The notes: generated from the sequence alone by a model not told the origin. DNA of 64,000 nucleotides from Saccharicrinis sp050296935 (GCA_050296935.1 JBNKRV010000268.1:1-64000), one strand, 5' to 3'; counted from the stretch's first letter, positions 47,025 to 56,610 are shown. Numbers and translations are program-made.

Positions 47025-47645
47025 TTAAAGATTACCTAATCCTTCAACTGAACTTTCAACTAGAACTAATGCTCCGGCTTTCATAATACTATAAGTATTT
47101 AATTCAGCTAATGTTACTACTTCCGATTTAGGAATATTTCTAGAAGCCAGGTAAACGTTTTTATCAGCCTCTTTTAAAACAACTAATGAACGTTTTCCAT
47201 CTACATTCAGACTCTTACGGATTTGAGCGAATTCTTTTGTTTTAGCCGACTCCATATTGAAATCTTCAATCACAATAATACTTCCGCTTTTAGCTTTATA
47301 AGATAAAGCAGATTTGCGGGCAAGCTCTTTCAACTTGCGATTCAACTTAAATCCATAATTACGTGGACGAGGACCAAAAATACGACCACCACCACGGAAT
47401 ACAGGAGACTTAATGCTACCTGCACGTGCAGTACCGGTTCCTTTTTGCTTTTTGATCTTACGTGTACTTCCAGCGATCTCAGCTCTCTCTTTTGACTTAT
47501 GGGTTCCTTGACGTTGATTTGCAAGGAACTGTTTTACATCAAGATAGATAGCATGATCGTTGGGCTCAATACCGAAAACAGAATCTGCTAATTCAACAGT
47601 CTTTCCGGTCTCTTCTCCTTTTATGCTTAATACTTTTAGTTCCAT
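47025..47645 (-). CDS. rplD: Ribosomal protein L4
   Basis: A large-subunit protein of 206 aa with a tunnel loop (KQKGTGTARAGSIKSPVFRG, GGRIFGPRPRNYGFKLNRK). In other bacteria L4 represses the S10 operon. Its start overlaps the rplC stop by one base (TAATG coupling). Confidence 0.98.
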   Translation of the reverse strand: MELKVLSIKGEETGKTVELADSVFGIEPNDHAIYLDVKQFLANQRQGTHKSKERAEIAGSTRKIKKQKGTGTARAGSIKSPVFRGGGRIFGPRPRNYGFKLNRKLKELARKSALSYKAKSGSIIVIEDFNMESAKTKEFAQIRKSLNVDGKRSLVVLKEADKNVYLASRNIPKSEVVTLAELNTYSIMKAGALVLVESSVEGLGNL

Positions 47646-48262
47646 TACATTTCAACAATTACATATGAACCTTTAGCTCCTGGAACAGAACCTTTAACAA
47701 TAAGAAGGTTGTTTTCAGGAATCACTTTTAATACTCTAAGGCTTTCTACCATCACTCTGTTTCCACCAGTTCTTCCAGCCATTCTCATACCTTTGAATAC
47801 GCGAGCAGGATAAGAAGCTGCACCAATAGAACCCGGAGCTCTAAGACGGTTGTGCTGTCCGTGAGTAGAACCACCAACACCACCAAATCCATGACGTTTT
47901 ACTACGCCTTGAAAACCTTTACCTTTAGAGATACCTGTAACATCAACGAAAATATCTTCCTGGAAGATATCTACAGTTACTGCATCTCCTAAATTCAATT
48001 CTTGTTCGAACCCTTTGAATTCAACAACACTTCTTTTAGGTGTTACGCCTGCTTTTTTAAAGTGGCCTAACTCCGGCTTAGATGTGCTCTTTTCCCTCTT
48101 TTCGTCGAACGCCAGCTGTACAGCCTCATAACCATCGGTTTCTACAGTTTTAACCTGCGTAACCAAGCATGGGCCAGCTTCGATAACAGTGCATGGAATG
48201 TTTTTCCCATCGGCACTGAAAACGGATGTCATTCCGATTTTTTTTCCAATTAATCCTGGCAT
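47645..48262 (-). CDS. rplC: Ribosomal protein L3
   Basis: An assembly-initiator protein of 205 aa. It has MPGLIGKKIGMTSVFSADGK, SKGKGFQGVVKRHGFGGVGG and STHGQHNRLRAPGSIGA with the conserved Gln of the family loop. It is coupled to rplD. Confidence 0.98.
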   Translation of the reverse strand: MPGLIGKKIGMTSVFSADGKNIPCTVIEAGPCLVTQVKTVETDGYEAVQLAFDEKREKSTSKPELGHFKKAGVTPKRSVVEFKGFEQELNLGDAVTVDIFQEDIFVDVTGISKGKGFQGVVKRHGFGGVGGSTHGQHNRLRAPGSIGAASYPARVFKGMRMAGRTGGNRVMVESLRVLKVIPENNLLIVKGSVPGAKGSYVIVEM

Positions 48263-48287
48263 TGTTACAAAAATTAAAAATTAATGA

Positions 48288-48593
48288 TCACACTTTGATT
48301 TCAACTTCAACTCCACTTGGCAACTCTAATTTCATTAAAGCGTCGATAGTTTTAGCAGTTGAGCTATAGATATCGATTAAACGCTTGTATGATGAAAGTT
48401 GAAATTGCTCTCTTGACTTCTTGTTTACAAATGTTGAACGCAACACTGTAAATACTCTTTTATGAGTAGGAAGTGGAATAGGACCGCTTACTACAGCCCC
48501 TGTTGTTTTTACTGTCTTAACGATCTTTTCAGCTGACTTATCAACCAAGTTATGATCGTAAGATTTCAATTTTATTCTAATCTTTTGACTCAT
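48288..48593 (-). CDS. rpsJ: Ribosomal protein S10
   Basis: A 101-aa protein, also a NusB partner in other bacteria. It has MSQKIRIKLKSYDHNLVDK, GPIPLPTHKRVFTVLRS and SREQFQLSSYKRLIDI. It starts 12 bases after fusA; no tuf gene intervenes. Confidence 0.98.
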   Translation of the reverse strand: MSQKIRIKLKSYDHNLVDKSAEKIVKTVKTTGAVVSGPIPLPTHKRVFTVLRSTFVNKKSREQFQLSSYKRLIDIYSSTAKTIDALMKLELPSGVEVEIKV

Positions 48594-48605
48594 CTTGAGA
48601 TCTTA

Positions 48606-50714
48606 TTATAATAATTCTACTTTTCCTTCAGCTTCCTTAACTACTTCAACTGCGATCGATTTAGAAACTTCTTCGAAGTGTGAGAACACCATTGATGAAG
48701 TTGCACGACCTGATGAAATAGTACGCAAAGCGGTTACATATCCGAACATTTCGGCAAGAGGCACTTTAGCTTTGACCACTCTAGCTCCAGCTTTAGATTC
48801 CATTCCTTCTACCTGACCACGACGTTTGTTAAAGTCAGAGATAATATCTCCCATGTACTCCTCAGGAGTAACAACTTCAACTTTCATGATTGGTTCAAGA
48901 AGAACTGGCTTAGCTTTAGCACAAGCATTTTTGAAAGCTTGACGACCAGCGATCTCAAATGACAATTGATCTGAATCCACAGGGTGGAAAGATCCATCAG
49001 TAAGAGTTACTTTAAGGCTATCTACAACGAATCCGGCTAATACACCATTTACCATTGCATCTTTGATTCCTTTTTCAACTGAAGGCACATATTCTTTAGG
49101 AACATTACCACCTTTAATTTCGTTGACAAACTCTAACCCTTCTTTTCCATCAGTAGGACCGATAGTTACATGAATATCAGCAAACTTACCGCGACCACCC
49201 GACTGCTTTTTAAACACTTCTCTGTGTTCAACAGTTTGAGTAATTGCCTCTTTATAAGTAACCTGAGGACGACCTTGATTACACTCAACTTTAAATTCAC
49301 GTTTCAAACGGTCAATGATAATTTCAAGGTGAAGCTCACCCATACCACTAATTACTGTTTGTCCGCTATCTTCATCAGTTTGAACACGGAATGTTGGATC
49401 TTCTTCTGCTAATTTAGCAAGAGCAACACCCATTTTATCCATATCCTTTTGTGATTTAGGCTCTACTGCCACACCAATTACCGGCTCTGGAAAATCCATA
49501 GATTCCAAAGTAATAGGGTGTTTCTCATCACAAAGTGTATCTCCGGTACGAATATCTTTAAAACCAACACCTGCACAAATATCACCTGCTTCGATTACAT
49601 CTTGAGGTAACTGCTTGTTTGATTTCATTTGGTATAAACGTGAAATACGTTCTTTTTTACCAGTACGTGTATTTAATGCATATGAACCAGCATCAATCTT
49701 ACCTGAATAAACACGCATAAATGCTAAACGACCAACAAATGGGTCAGTAGCAATTTTAAAGGCTAATGCAGAAAGAGGAGCATTCACATCATGAGGACGA
49801 GATTCTTCTTCTCCTGAATCAGGATTAATTCCTTTAACTGCAGGAATTTCACTTGGTGAAGGTAAAAATGCAACAACAGAATCCAACAAACGTTGTACTC
49901 CTTTGTTTTTAAATGCAGAACCACACATCATTGGAGTGATGGTTCTAGCGATAGTTGCCTTACGGATAACAGCGATCATTTCTTCCTTAGTAATTGACTC
50001 AGGATCTTCGAAATAACGCTCCATTAACTCCTCATCAGATTCAGCAACAGCTTCAACTAACTTATCTCTCCATTCTTGTGCTTCCTCTTTTAGGTTCTCA
50101 GGAATTTCTTTCAATTCATAACGAGATCCCAATTGCTCATCATCAAACCAAACCACGGCTTTGTTTTCGATTAAGTCAATAACTCCTTCGAAATTTTCTT
50201 CTGCCCCAATAGGAATTTGAATTGGAATAGGATTTGCACCTAACATTTCCTTAACCTGGCGAACTACTTCAAAAAAGTTTGCACCTGAACGATCCATTTT
50301 ATTAACGAAACCAATACGAGGAACACCATATTTATCAGCTTGTCTCCAAACCGTTTCTGATTGTGGTTCAACACCACCAACAGCACAAAAAACAGCAACA
50401 GCACCATCAAGCACTCTTAAAGAACGCTCTACCTCAACAGTAAAGTCAACGTGTCCGGGAGTATCAATGATGTTTACTTTATATGATTCTTTATTATAGT
50501 TCCAGTTGGTTGTAACTGCAGCAGATGTAATTGTAATACCTCTCTCCTGCTCTTGTTCCATCCAGTCCATGGTAGCAGCACCATCATGCACTTCACCAAT
50601 TTTATGAGTAATACCAGTATAAAACAGAATACGCTCTGTTGTTGTGGTTTTACCCGCATCGATATGCGCCATGATACCGATATTCCTGGTGTATTTTAAA
50701 TCTGTATTTCCCAT
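48606..50714 (-). CDS. fusA: Elongation factor G
   Basis: This GTPase drives ribosome translocation and recycling. The 702-aa protein has a G1 loop AHIDAGKTTTTERILFYTG, RGITITSAA, DTPGHVDFTVEVERSLRVLD, NKMDRSGANF and the C-terminal domains IV-V (PVDSDQLSFEIAGRQAF, EEYMGDIISDFNKRRGQVEG). It is the third gene of the str-type cluster. It lacks features of the mobile tetracycline-protection factors, so it is the housekeeping copy. Confidence 0.98.
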   Translation of the reverse strand: MGNTDLKYTRNIGIMAHIDAGKTTTTERILFYTGITHKIGEVHDGAATMDWMEQEQERGITITSAAVTTNWNYNKESYKVNIIDTPGHVDFTVEVERSLRVLDGAVAVFCAVGGVEPQSETVWRQADKYGVPRIGFVNKMDRSGANFFEVVRQVKEMLGANPIPIQIPIGAEENFEGVIDLIENKAVVWFDDEQLGSRYELKEIPENLKEEAQEWRDKLVEAVAESDEELMERYFEDPESITKEEMIAVIRKATIARTITPMMCGSAFKNKGVQRLLDSVVAFLPSPSEIPAVKGINPDSGEEESRPHDVNAPLSALAFKIATDPFVGRLAFMRVYSGKIDAGSYALNTRTGKKERISRLYQMKSNKQLPQDVIEAGDICAGVGFKDIRTGDTLCDEKHPITLESMDFPEPVIGVAVEPKSQKDMDKMGVALAKLAEEDPTFRVQTDEDSGQTVISGMGELHLEIIIDRLKREFKVECNQGRPQVTYKEAITQTVEHREVFKKQSGGRGKFADIHVTIGPTDGKEGLEFVNEIKGGNVPKEYVPSVEKGIKDAMVNGVLAGFVVDSLKVTLTDGSFHPVDSDQLSFEIAGRQAFKNACAKAKPVLLEPIMKVEVVTPEEYMGDIISDFNKRRGQVEGMESKAGARVVKAKVPLAEMFGYVTALRTISSGRATSSMVFSHFEEVSKSIAVEVVKEAEGKVELL

Positions 50715-50741
50715 TTTATTTATCCTTAAAAGATTAGATGA

Positions 50742-51218
50742 TTAGAATCTAAAATGAGCGAATGCTCGGTTAGCCTCTGCCATCCTGTGCATATCTTCTT
50801 TCTTTTTGAAGGCTGCACCTTCATTGTTATAAGCCGCAACAATTTCAGCAGATAGTTTTTCTGCCATAGATTTCCCACTTCTTTTACGAGCGAAAAGAAT
50901 CAAATTCTTCATTGCGATAGAAACTTTTCTTGATGGACGGATTTCCATTGGAACCTGGAAAGTTGCACCTCCAACTCTACGACTCTTCACCTCAACAGAA
51001 GGGGTAATATTCTCTAAACCTTTTTTCCACATTTCTAACGCTGACTTACCTTCTTTTTCAGCTTTGTCAGCCATGCGGTCTAATGCATCGTAAAAAATTC
51101 CGTATGCAGTTGATTTTTTACCATCAAGCATCAGGTTGTTAATAAATTGAGTAACCAAAGTATCATTAAACTTTGGATCAGGAAGCAATATTCGCTTCTT
51201 TGGTTTACCTTTTCTCAT
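50742..51218 (-). CDS. rpsG: Ribosomal protein S7
   Basis: A 16S rRNA head binder of 158 aa. It has MRKGKPKKRILLPDPKFND, LVTQFINNLMLDGKKSTAY and KKKEDMHRMAEANRAFAHF. In E. coli S7 represses its own synthesis through the rpsL-rpsG intercistronic RNA, which is long here too. Confidence 0.98.
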   Translation of the reverse strand: MRKGKPKKRILLPDPKFNDTLVTQFINNLMLDGKKSTAYGIFYDALDRMADKAEKEGKSALEMWKKGLENITPSVEVKSRRVGGATFQVPMEIRPSRKVSIAMKNLILFARKRSGKSMAEKLSAEIVAAYNNEGAAFKKKEDMHRMAEANRAFAHFRF

Positions 51219-51348
51219 TTTTTCTTGTTTATTAGTCTCTTATTGGCTGTCAATGTTTCTGTGTCTTCAAAGATGATAAATCAACTTTTACTCAACCCTT
51301 TGTTTTAACTCACCAATAAACAAAACCAAACGTTAAACATTAATTAAA
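51219..51348 (-). promoter_or_regulatory. Long rpsL-rpsG spacer, candidate S7-binding leader
   Basis: This 130-base intercistronic gap is far longer than most gaps in the cluster. It matches the position of the E. coli S7 autoregulatory site. It is AT-rich, and I did not derive a firm structure by eye. Confidence 0.35.
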
Positions 51349-51723
51349 TTACTTCTTTGGACGCTTTGTTCCATACTTAGAACGACGTTGAGTACGCCCT
51401 TCAACTCCTGAAGCATCTAAAGCTCCACGTACCAAGTGATAACGAACACCAGGAAGATCTTTTACCCTTCCACCTCTTACAAGAACAATTGAGTGCTCCT
51501 GAAGGTTATGTCCTTCTCCCGGAATGTAAGCATTCACCTCTTTACCATTCGTCAAACGAACCCTGGCAACCTTTCTCATGGCCGAATTCGGCTTCTTTGG
51601 TGTAGTCGTGTACACCCTCACACAAACACCTCTTCGTTGAGGACAAGCATCTAACGCTCTAGATTTACTTTTTTCAACCAATTGTGTGCGTCCTTTACGA
51701 ACTAACTGTTGAATTGTTGGCAT
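51349..51723 (-). CDS. rpsL: Ribosomal protein S12
   Basis: A decoding-centre protein of 124 aa. It has MPTIQQLVRKGRTQLVEKSK, TTPKKPNSAMRKVARVRLTN, EGHNLQEHSIVLVRGGRVKD and LPGVRYHLVRG. The family streptomycin-related Lys and Pro positions (PKKPNSA, RVKDLPG) are wild-type. It is the first gene of the ribosomal cluster. Confidence 0.98.
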   Translation of the reverse strand: MPTIQQLVRKGRTQLVEKSKSRALDACPQRRGVCVRVYTTTPKKPNSAMRKVARVRLTNGKEVNAYIPGEGHNLQEHSIVLVRGGRVKDLPGVRYHLVRGALDASGVEGRTQRRSKYGTKRPKK

Positions 51724-52321
51724 ATAACTAAAATTGTTTAAAATAAAATTCTTTACTATCGCTTATAACACGCTCTTTTTCCCCATACAAAACACACTGA
51801 TAATCAGTGCCTTTTAATTATTTTAGACAAAAAAGCGATGCAAAAGTACTAATTTTCAAGGAATAAACACTATTTCTTTGTGTATTTTTTTTCAAAAAAA
51901 GAGAGGAAATGAAAATATTCTAAATTCATTGTGCTGAATCAGATAAGTATCATTTTTGACATTGGAGTTTATGTGCACCCTGGATTAAGTTGTCAAATCT
52001 TAAAATCAAGATTTGCTTTTAGCTTCGATACAATAATTTATTTCAAAAAAACATTAATCTATATTCAAAAAAACAACAAATCTTTAAATTTATGTTACCA
52101 TATTTAATTAATGATACATACTTTTTTACAAGATTTTGTCATTTTCGAAGTGTGTAAAAATAGTTAATCTTTTTACAAAGTAACACAACGCACATTAAAA
52201 AAATTAAGGATTTTATGACGTAATAGATTTTTAACGACTATAGGTAACTGAAGGAGTATACAAGAAATATTACGACTAATTTGAAAAAACATTTTCCGGA
52301 ACCTTTTGTAAGAATAACATT
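51724..52321. other. Intergenic region upstream of rpsL (promoter/leader)
   Basis: About 600 bases without a gene. On the minus strand TACTTTTG (51848-51841) fits the -7 element, with TTTA 15 bases further upstream (51867-51864), placing a start site near 51834 and a leader of about 110 bases. A small perfect hairpin CACTGA / TCAGTG (51795-51809) lies in that leader. A separate 8-bp inverted repeat CAAATCTT / AAGATTTG is at 51994-52015; it has no T run and may end the anti-sigma transcript. Confidence 0.45.
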
Positions 52322-52582
52322 TTATCTATTCAGGCTCAATTTCTCAATTATTTCTACTTTCAACCTTTTAACATCCTGTTGATTAATCTCATCTCTATTA
52401 CTTCTTAATGCCTTATCAATTAATATGCTTTGCTTTTCATAGTCACTACATGCTTTGCACACTTTAACATGTAACTTAAGCTGTACTTTTTCCTTAAAAT
52501 TTAATCTGACCTGAAGTTTTTTCTCAACCAATTCAGTTGCCCTTAAACATGACAACATGATTATGTGCATTATTTTCTTCAT
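52322..52582 (-). CDS. Anti-sigma factor-like zinc-finger protein
   Basis: An 86-aa protein with a zf-HC2-type pattern (SCLRATELVEKK, then KLHVKVCKACSDYEKQ), where Cys, His and the CxxC pair would bind zinc and the domain would hold the ECF sigma factor. No membrane helix is present, so it is a soluble small anti-sigma factor. It lies 73 bases after the sigma gene, so the two probably form one operon. Function is inferred from the motif and pairing. Confidence 0.75.
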   Translation of the reverse strand: MKKIMHIIMLSCLRATELVEKKLQVRLNFKEKVQLKLHVKVCKACSDYEKQSILIDKALRSNRDEINQQDVKRLKVEIIEKLSLNR

Positions 52583-52655
52583 TTTATAATTTTTACTTTG
52601 CCCGGGTATTTAGTCAACTACTTATATGTACGCTATTTTATCTTTAAGGTTAAAC

Positions 52656-53204
52656 CTAAACAAACCATTTTTTTTCGATACATGCCCGTAATTGTAACTT
52701 TGCCCTGTGAATCACTTGCCAATAATTAGACGATGTAATATTTAATTCCTTACATATGTCTTCACCTTTTTTTTGCATCAGATATTTTAGTTTTACTGTT
52801 GCATTCCAACTTTCAGGTAATGCATCTAAACACTTCTGCAACACCTTATTAAAATCATCATCATCTAACAAATGTCCCTCTTCATCATCCCAGTTTTTTG
52901 GTGTGCTTTCTAATTTCCAACCACCATCACTATTAAAAAAAACAGACATAAAACTCTCATCCATTGATACATGTGATTTTGATTTTTTCCGATAAAAATC
53001 AACTATTTTATTATTCAGGATTGAAAAAAGCCATGTTTTTACAGAAGACTTTCCCTGAAAGGTCTCTTGCCGTTCCACAGCCACTAAAAAGGTATCCTGA
53101 ACCAGATCTCTGGCCACTTCACTATTAGAAGTTTTATGGTAAGCCCACTTATATAAATCATCAGTGTATTGATTAACCCATTCTACTACTTTTGATTTTT
53201 CCAT
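52656..53204 (-). CDS. ECF RNA polymerase sigma factor
   Basis: A 182-aa sigma-70 family factor with a region 2 (YKWAYHKTSNSEVARDLVQDT, FQGKSSVKTWLFSILNNKI) and a region 4 (LPESWNATVKLKYLMQKKGE, then NITSSNYWQVIHRAKLQLR). The start is the ATG giving MEKSKVVEW; a TTG 9 bases upstream is less likely. The linker includes a longer acidic insertion (around DDEEGHLLDDDD). It is followed by a zinc-type anti-sigma factor. The stimulus is unknown. Confidence 0.92.
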   Translation of the reverse strand: MEKSKVVEWVNQYTDDLYKWAYHKTSNSEVARDLVQDTFLVAVERQETFQGKSSVKTWLFSILNNKIVDFYRKKSKSHVSMDESFMSVFFNSDGGWKLESTPKNWDDEEGHLLDDDDFNKVLQKCLDALPESWNATVKLKYLMQKKGEDICKELNITSSNYWQVIHRAKLQLRACIEKKWFV

Positions 53205-53328
53205 ATAGTTCAATGTAAAATTTATAAGCGCAATATAATATAAATGATCTGTATTAAGGAAAAAGACTCAATTACATTTAAAATTTGGTTTAATAATCTT
53301 CACATTCCAACAACTCATATCAATAAAA

Positions 53329-53357
53329 TTTGTAGTTGCACAATTTTAGTATATTTG
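53329..53357 (+). promoter_or_regulatory. Bacteroidota-type promoter of fabD
   Basis: TTTG at 53329-53332 and TATATTTG at 53350-53357, separated by 17 bases, closely match the known Bacteroidota -33 / -7 consensus (TTTG and TAnnTTTG). The predicted start is near 53364, giving a leader of about 145 bases. Confidence 0.8.
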
Positions 53358-53509
53358 CGCCGATTTCTTAAATATATTTCATTTTGAGGAATTTGGTTTA
53401 TTTAATTTAAAAGAAACCTGTATTATCATTCGATTACTTTACTCCCCTTGTTTCGCGGATTTTAAGGGATTAAGCAGAACGATTTAATGATAATACTAAA
53501 CTTAAAAAA

Positions 53510-54394
53510 ATGAAAGCATTTGTATTTCCAGGGCAAGGAGCCCAATTTGTTGGTATGGGGAAAGACCTGTACGAGAATTCTGAAATGGCCAAAGAACTTT
53601 TTGAAAAAGCTAATGACATCTTAGGATTCAGAATTACTGACTTGATGTTTGATGGTACAGTCGAAGATCTAAAACAAACAAAAGTTACTCAACCAGCCAT
53701 ATTTTTACATTCTGTATTGCTAGCGAAAACATTAGGTAATGACTTTAATCCAGAAATGGTTGCCGGCCATTCATTAGGTGAGTTTAGTGCCTTAGTTGCT
53801 GCTGATGCCATGACATTTGAAGACGGATTAAAATTGGTTTCACAAAGAGCCATAGCTATGCAAAAAGCATGCGAAGCTGAACCTTCAACAATGGCTGCAA
53901 TTGTTGGTCTTGAAGATAGTGTTGTAGAAGAGGTTTGCGAAAGCATTGACGATGTAGTTGTAGCTGCAAATTATAACTGCCCCGGACAATTAGTTATTTC
54001 TGGTTCATTTGCAGGTATTGATAAAGCTTGTGAAGCATTAACTGAAAAAGGAGCAAAAAGAGCTCTTAAGCTTCCTGTTAGCGGAGCTTTCCATTCTCCA
54101 TTAATGGAACCTGCCAGAACAGAACTTGCTGCAGCTATTGAAGCCACTGAAATTAAATCTCCAGTTTGTCCGGTGTATCAAAACGTAAGTGCTACTCCAT
54201 TTACTGATGCTGCATCCATTAAAGAAAATCTGGTTGCTCAGTTAACTGCTCCCGTAAAATGGACCCATACAGTTCAGAATATGATTGCTGATGGAGCCAC
54301 ATCATTTACTGAAGTTGGACCAGGTAAAGTACTTCAAGGACTCGTTAAAAAAGTTGATCGAAAAATGGAAGTTGCAGGAATAAGCAGCTTGTAA
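53510..54394 (+). CDS. fabD: Malonyl-CoA:ACP transacylase
   Basis: FabD moves malonyl from CoA to acyl carrier protein for fatty acid synthesis. The 294-aa protein has the active-site GHSLGE (Ser88), His195 in SGAFHSPLM, the N-terminal FPGQGAQFVGMG and the PGQLVISG region. It is alone between a strong promoter and a terminator, rather than in the usual fab cluster. Confidence 0.97.
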   Translation: MKAFVFPGQGAQFVGMGKDLYENSEMAKELFEKANDILGFRITDLMFDGTVEDLKQTKVTQPAIFLHSVLLAKTLGNDFNPEMVAGHSLGEFSALVAADAMTFEDGLKLVSQRAIAMQKACEAEPSTMAAIVGLEDSVVEEVCESIDDVVVAANYNCPGQLVISGSFAGIDKACEALTEKGAKRALKLPVSGAFHSPLMEPARTELAAAIEATEIKSPVCPVYQNVSATPFTDAASIKENLVAQLTAPVKWTHTVQNMIADGATSFTEVGPGKVLQGLVKKVDRKMEVAGISSL

Positions 54395-54433
54395 TCAATA
54401 GATAACTCAGGTTGTTAAACCTAGAATTATGGA

Positions 54434-54463
54434 CCGAAAGCGATTATCGTTTTCGGTTTTTTT
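54434..54463 (+). terminator. Rho-independent terminator of fabD
   Basis: The stem CCGAAAGCG / CGTTTTCGG (one G-U pair, ATTAT loop) is followed directly by TTTTTTTG, about 40 bases after the fabD stop. Confidence 0.9.
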
Positions 54464-54920
54464 GTATAACAAAAACCCTTTATAAAATACAGATTATTTA
54501 AAAACCTCTTACTTTTCTACTCAATAGAATAGTCAAATAGAGGTAACAGTTTGGGGTAAAATGCAATAGCAATATCCCAATGATTTAATTCAGTATGGCA
54601 CTTACTCAACATATAAATTGAAAAGTATTTTATATTTAAACGATAGAGCCATTCAATAAACCATCTTTTTCTGGTAACAGAATAACAAAAGTAAATCTAC
54701 TGGATTAAAAGTATATGTATTCTAGCCTGAATAATTCACAAATATTTCTATTCCAACCTTCAACAGCCCGCCACCTTTGGTCGTCCTAAGATTGTATTTT
54801 ATCAAAACAGATCGCTATTCCTCAAAAATAAAATCTTGCGGTTGCTCAAGCCTGACAGACATTTGAAGGTCTCAAAACGAAAATTCATGAATCAAAGATC
54901 AGCGAAGCTAATTAATCTGG
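54464..54920. other. Intergenic region between fabD and the sulfur operon
   Basis: About 460 bases. I see no intact gene on either strand. The minus strand has short broken frames near 54720-54880 that match nothing I recognise. Confidence 0.45.
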
Positions 54921-55421
54921 CTAAGTGAAAATAATTTGTGTATTATTTCCACCACACATGGCATAAAAGTCACCAACAGTTAACACATCACTTACCTCTT
55001 CATATAAATCCTCTTTACTCAATTTAAACATATCCATGGCTAGTTTGCAGGCATATATTTCTCCTCCTCCGGCTGTTATCATTTCCAAAAATTCATCAAC
55101 CGGAGGAATATCTAATTCTTCCATCTGCTTTTTCATCATTGCGGAAACTCCAGATTCTACCCCGGGGATTCCACCCAGCCAGGTGGGAAACGACAAACCT
55201 CCGGGCATTCGCATAGAAGGATTACCTACTGTGGCTGTGTGTAATTTCTTCATTTGTTTCTTTGTTATGGCGTCTAAACCAAAAAAAGTAAAAAATAATT
55301 TGGCTTCAATACCTTCCATTACTGCTCCATTAGCCAAAACCAGCGTAGCGTAAACATCTTCAATTGATCCTTTAGCGCATATGATGCATACTTTTTTTAA
55401 CGGATTTTCTTCTTTGTTCAT
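54921..55421 (-). CDS. DsrE2-type sulfur-carrier family protein
   Basis: A 166-aa protein of the DsrE/DsrF/TusD superfamily, closest to the DsrE2-like branch. It begins VCIICAKGSIEDVYATLVLA with a following LFFTFFGLDAI. Possible sulfur-carrying cysteines are Cys125 in IYACKLAMDMF (the conserved family position), Cys12, Cys15 and Cys156. DsrE2 proteins accept persulfide sulfur from rhodanese- or SQR-type donors. It is the last gene of a four-gene operon (TusE-like gene 105 bases upstream). The role as a persulfide carrier is by homology. Confidence 0.85.
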   Translation of the reverse strand: MNKEENPLKKVCIICAKGSIEDVYATLVLANGAVMEGIEAKLFFTFFGLDAITKKQMKKLHTATVGNPSMRMPGGLSFPTWLGGIPGVESGVSAMMKKQMEELDIPPVDEFLEMITAGGGEIYACKLAMDMFKLSKEDLYEEVSDVLTVGDFYAMCGGNNTQIIFT

Positions 55422-55526
55422 AGCTTGTTAATTTAATTTTTTGGCAAGAAGACGATGATTGAACCTGCATAATCATTTGCAAAACGAATATGACACCCGA
55501 TGAAAACGTCTTCACTCTATTGATTA

Positions 55527-55838
55527 TTACACACAACTTGCTGGCTTTGGGATTCCTGCAATTTTTGAGGAATATTTAAGAGGTCCACCAGGAAATAACT
55601 TATACAATCCTTTTATATCAACTATTCCTGATTTTCCCACCTTACGAATAGTTAAAACTTCACCAACCTTATACTTTTCTCGTAAATACTCAAGTACCTC
55701 AAAATGTTTGTCAGAAAGCTCAATACCTATTTCTTTTGCGATAGTTTCTGCAATTTCCTTATCCCATTGCGAAGGATCTGTCATATAACCTTCTTCATTT
55801 ACGTCTACAGTTTTACCAGCAATTACCATATGTCCCAT
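55527..55838 (-). CDS. TusE/DsrC family sulfur relay protein
   Basis: A 103-aa protein with the family C-terminus IPKPASCV, where the penultimate Cys102 is the sulfur-carrying residue. The second cysteine that true DsrC has about 11 residues earlier is absent (Ser/Lys there), so this is closer to TusE than to the DsrC that serves sulfite reductase. It has the helical YLREKYKVGEVLTIRKVGK region. It lies between DsrE2-like and DUF1641 genes. No dsrAB, tusBCD or mnmA are nearby, so the terminal acceptor is unknown. Confidence 0.88.
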   Translation of the reverse strand: MGHMVIAGKTVDVNEEGYMTDPSQWDKEIAETIAKEIGIELSDKHFEVLEYLREKYKVGEVLTIRKVGKSGIVDIKGLYKLFPGGPLKYSSKIAGIPKPASCV

Positions 55839-55927
55839 AATGTTTGTTTTATTTGTTTTTAAAATCCAGAATATTATTATATCAAAAATGAACTATCATT
55901 GATCATCAACTTACTCTTATAGAAAAA

Positions 55928-56593
55928 TCATGCTCTATTAGACATATTTTTCATAAATGTGACCATAAACCCCATGGCCTTTTTCATCTCTGGTTTATTA
56001 AGCTCACGCATCAGCTTAAATATTGAATATTCAGGCACATTATTGGTTTCCATACTGCTATAAACCTTAAGTGCATTTTGTAATGATTGCATCACCTCCG
56101 GCTGAGTCAGATTTTTAACTGTATTTAATATCATTACAATATTATCCGCCAGTAAACGAACATCATCCCTTGAAAAATTAGTAACTATATTGTCAATGAT
56201 CTGGCCTGTTTCCTTAAAAAATTCGAAATACCCCTTTTGCTCAAATTCATTTAGTTTACCTGTAAAATCGATGATCGACTCCCTGACAATTGGTCCGACA
56301 TCTTTTGCCAAATCAACCGTACTTTCGAATAAGGAAAGCATAACAGATATATTATCAATGTTTTGCAAAAGCTTAATTCCCAGATTTTTCATCTGATCAA
56401 TATCCATTTCAACCTGTTGATTTTCTAATTCAATAACAGCTGTATCGTACATATCTTTCCCTACAATCTGCAAATCAGCTAATAAATCTTCCACACTTTC
56501 TGCTTTTCGATTCTGCTGATTCAGGCTATCTAAAACCAAATCCATTTTATGATTGAGGGAATTGATTTGTTCCTGTATATTTTGCTCATTCAT
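55928..56593 (-). CDS. DUF1641 family protein
   Basis: A 221-aa mostly helical soluble protein with an N-terminal coiled coil (about 1-45; NIQEQINSLNHKMDLVLDSL). A C-terminal helical region follows, with VKNLTQPEVMQSLQNALKVY and SIFKLMRELNKPEMKKAMGF, fitting DUF1641. Such genes are often found next to FAD-dependent sulfide:quinone-like oxidoreductases, as here (17 bases after it). The biochemical role is not known; it may be an accessory or membrane-peripheral partner of the oxidoreductase. Confidence 0.85.
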   Translation of the reverse strand: MNEQNIQEQINSLNHKMDLVLDSLNQQNRKAESVEDLLADLQIVGKDMYDTAVIELENQQVEMDIDQMKNLGIKLLQNIDNISVMLSLFESTVDLAKDVGPIVRESIIDFTGKLNEFEQKGYFEFFKETGQIIDNIVTNFSRDDVRLLADNIVMILNTVKNLTQPEVMQSLQNALKVYSSMETNNVPEYSIFKLMRELNKPEMKKAMGFMVTFMKNMSNRA

Positions 56594-56610
56594 ATTACCT
56601 GTTTTTAATT

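Noticed and set aside
54720..54880. Broken frames upstream of the sulfur operon
   Set aside because: No protein similarity recognised in any frame; could be chance.
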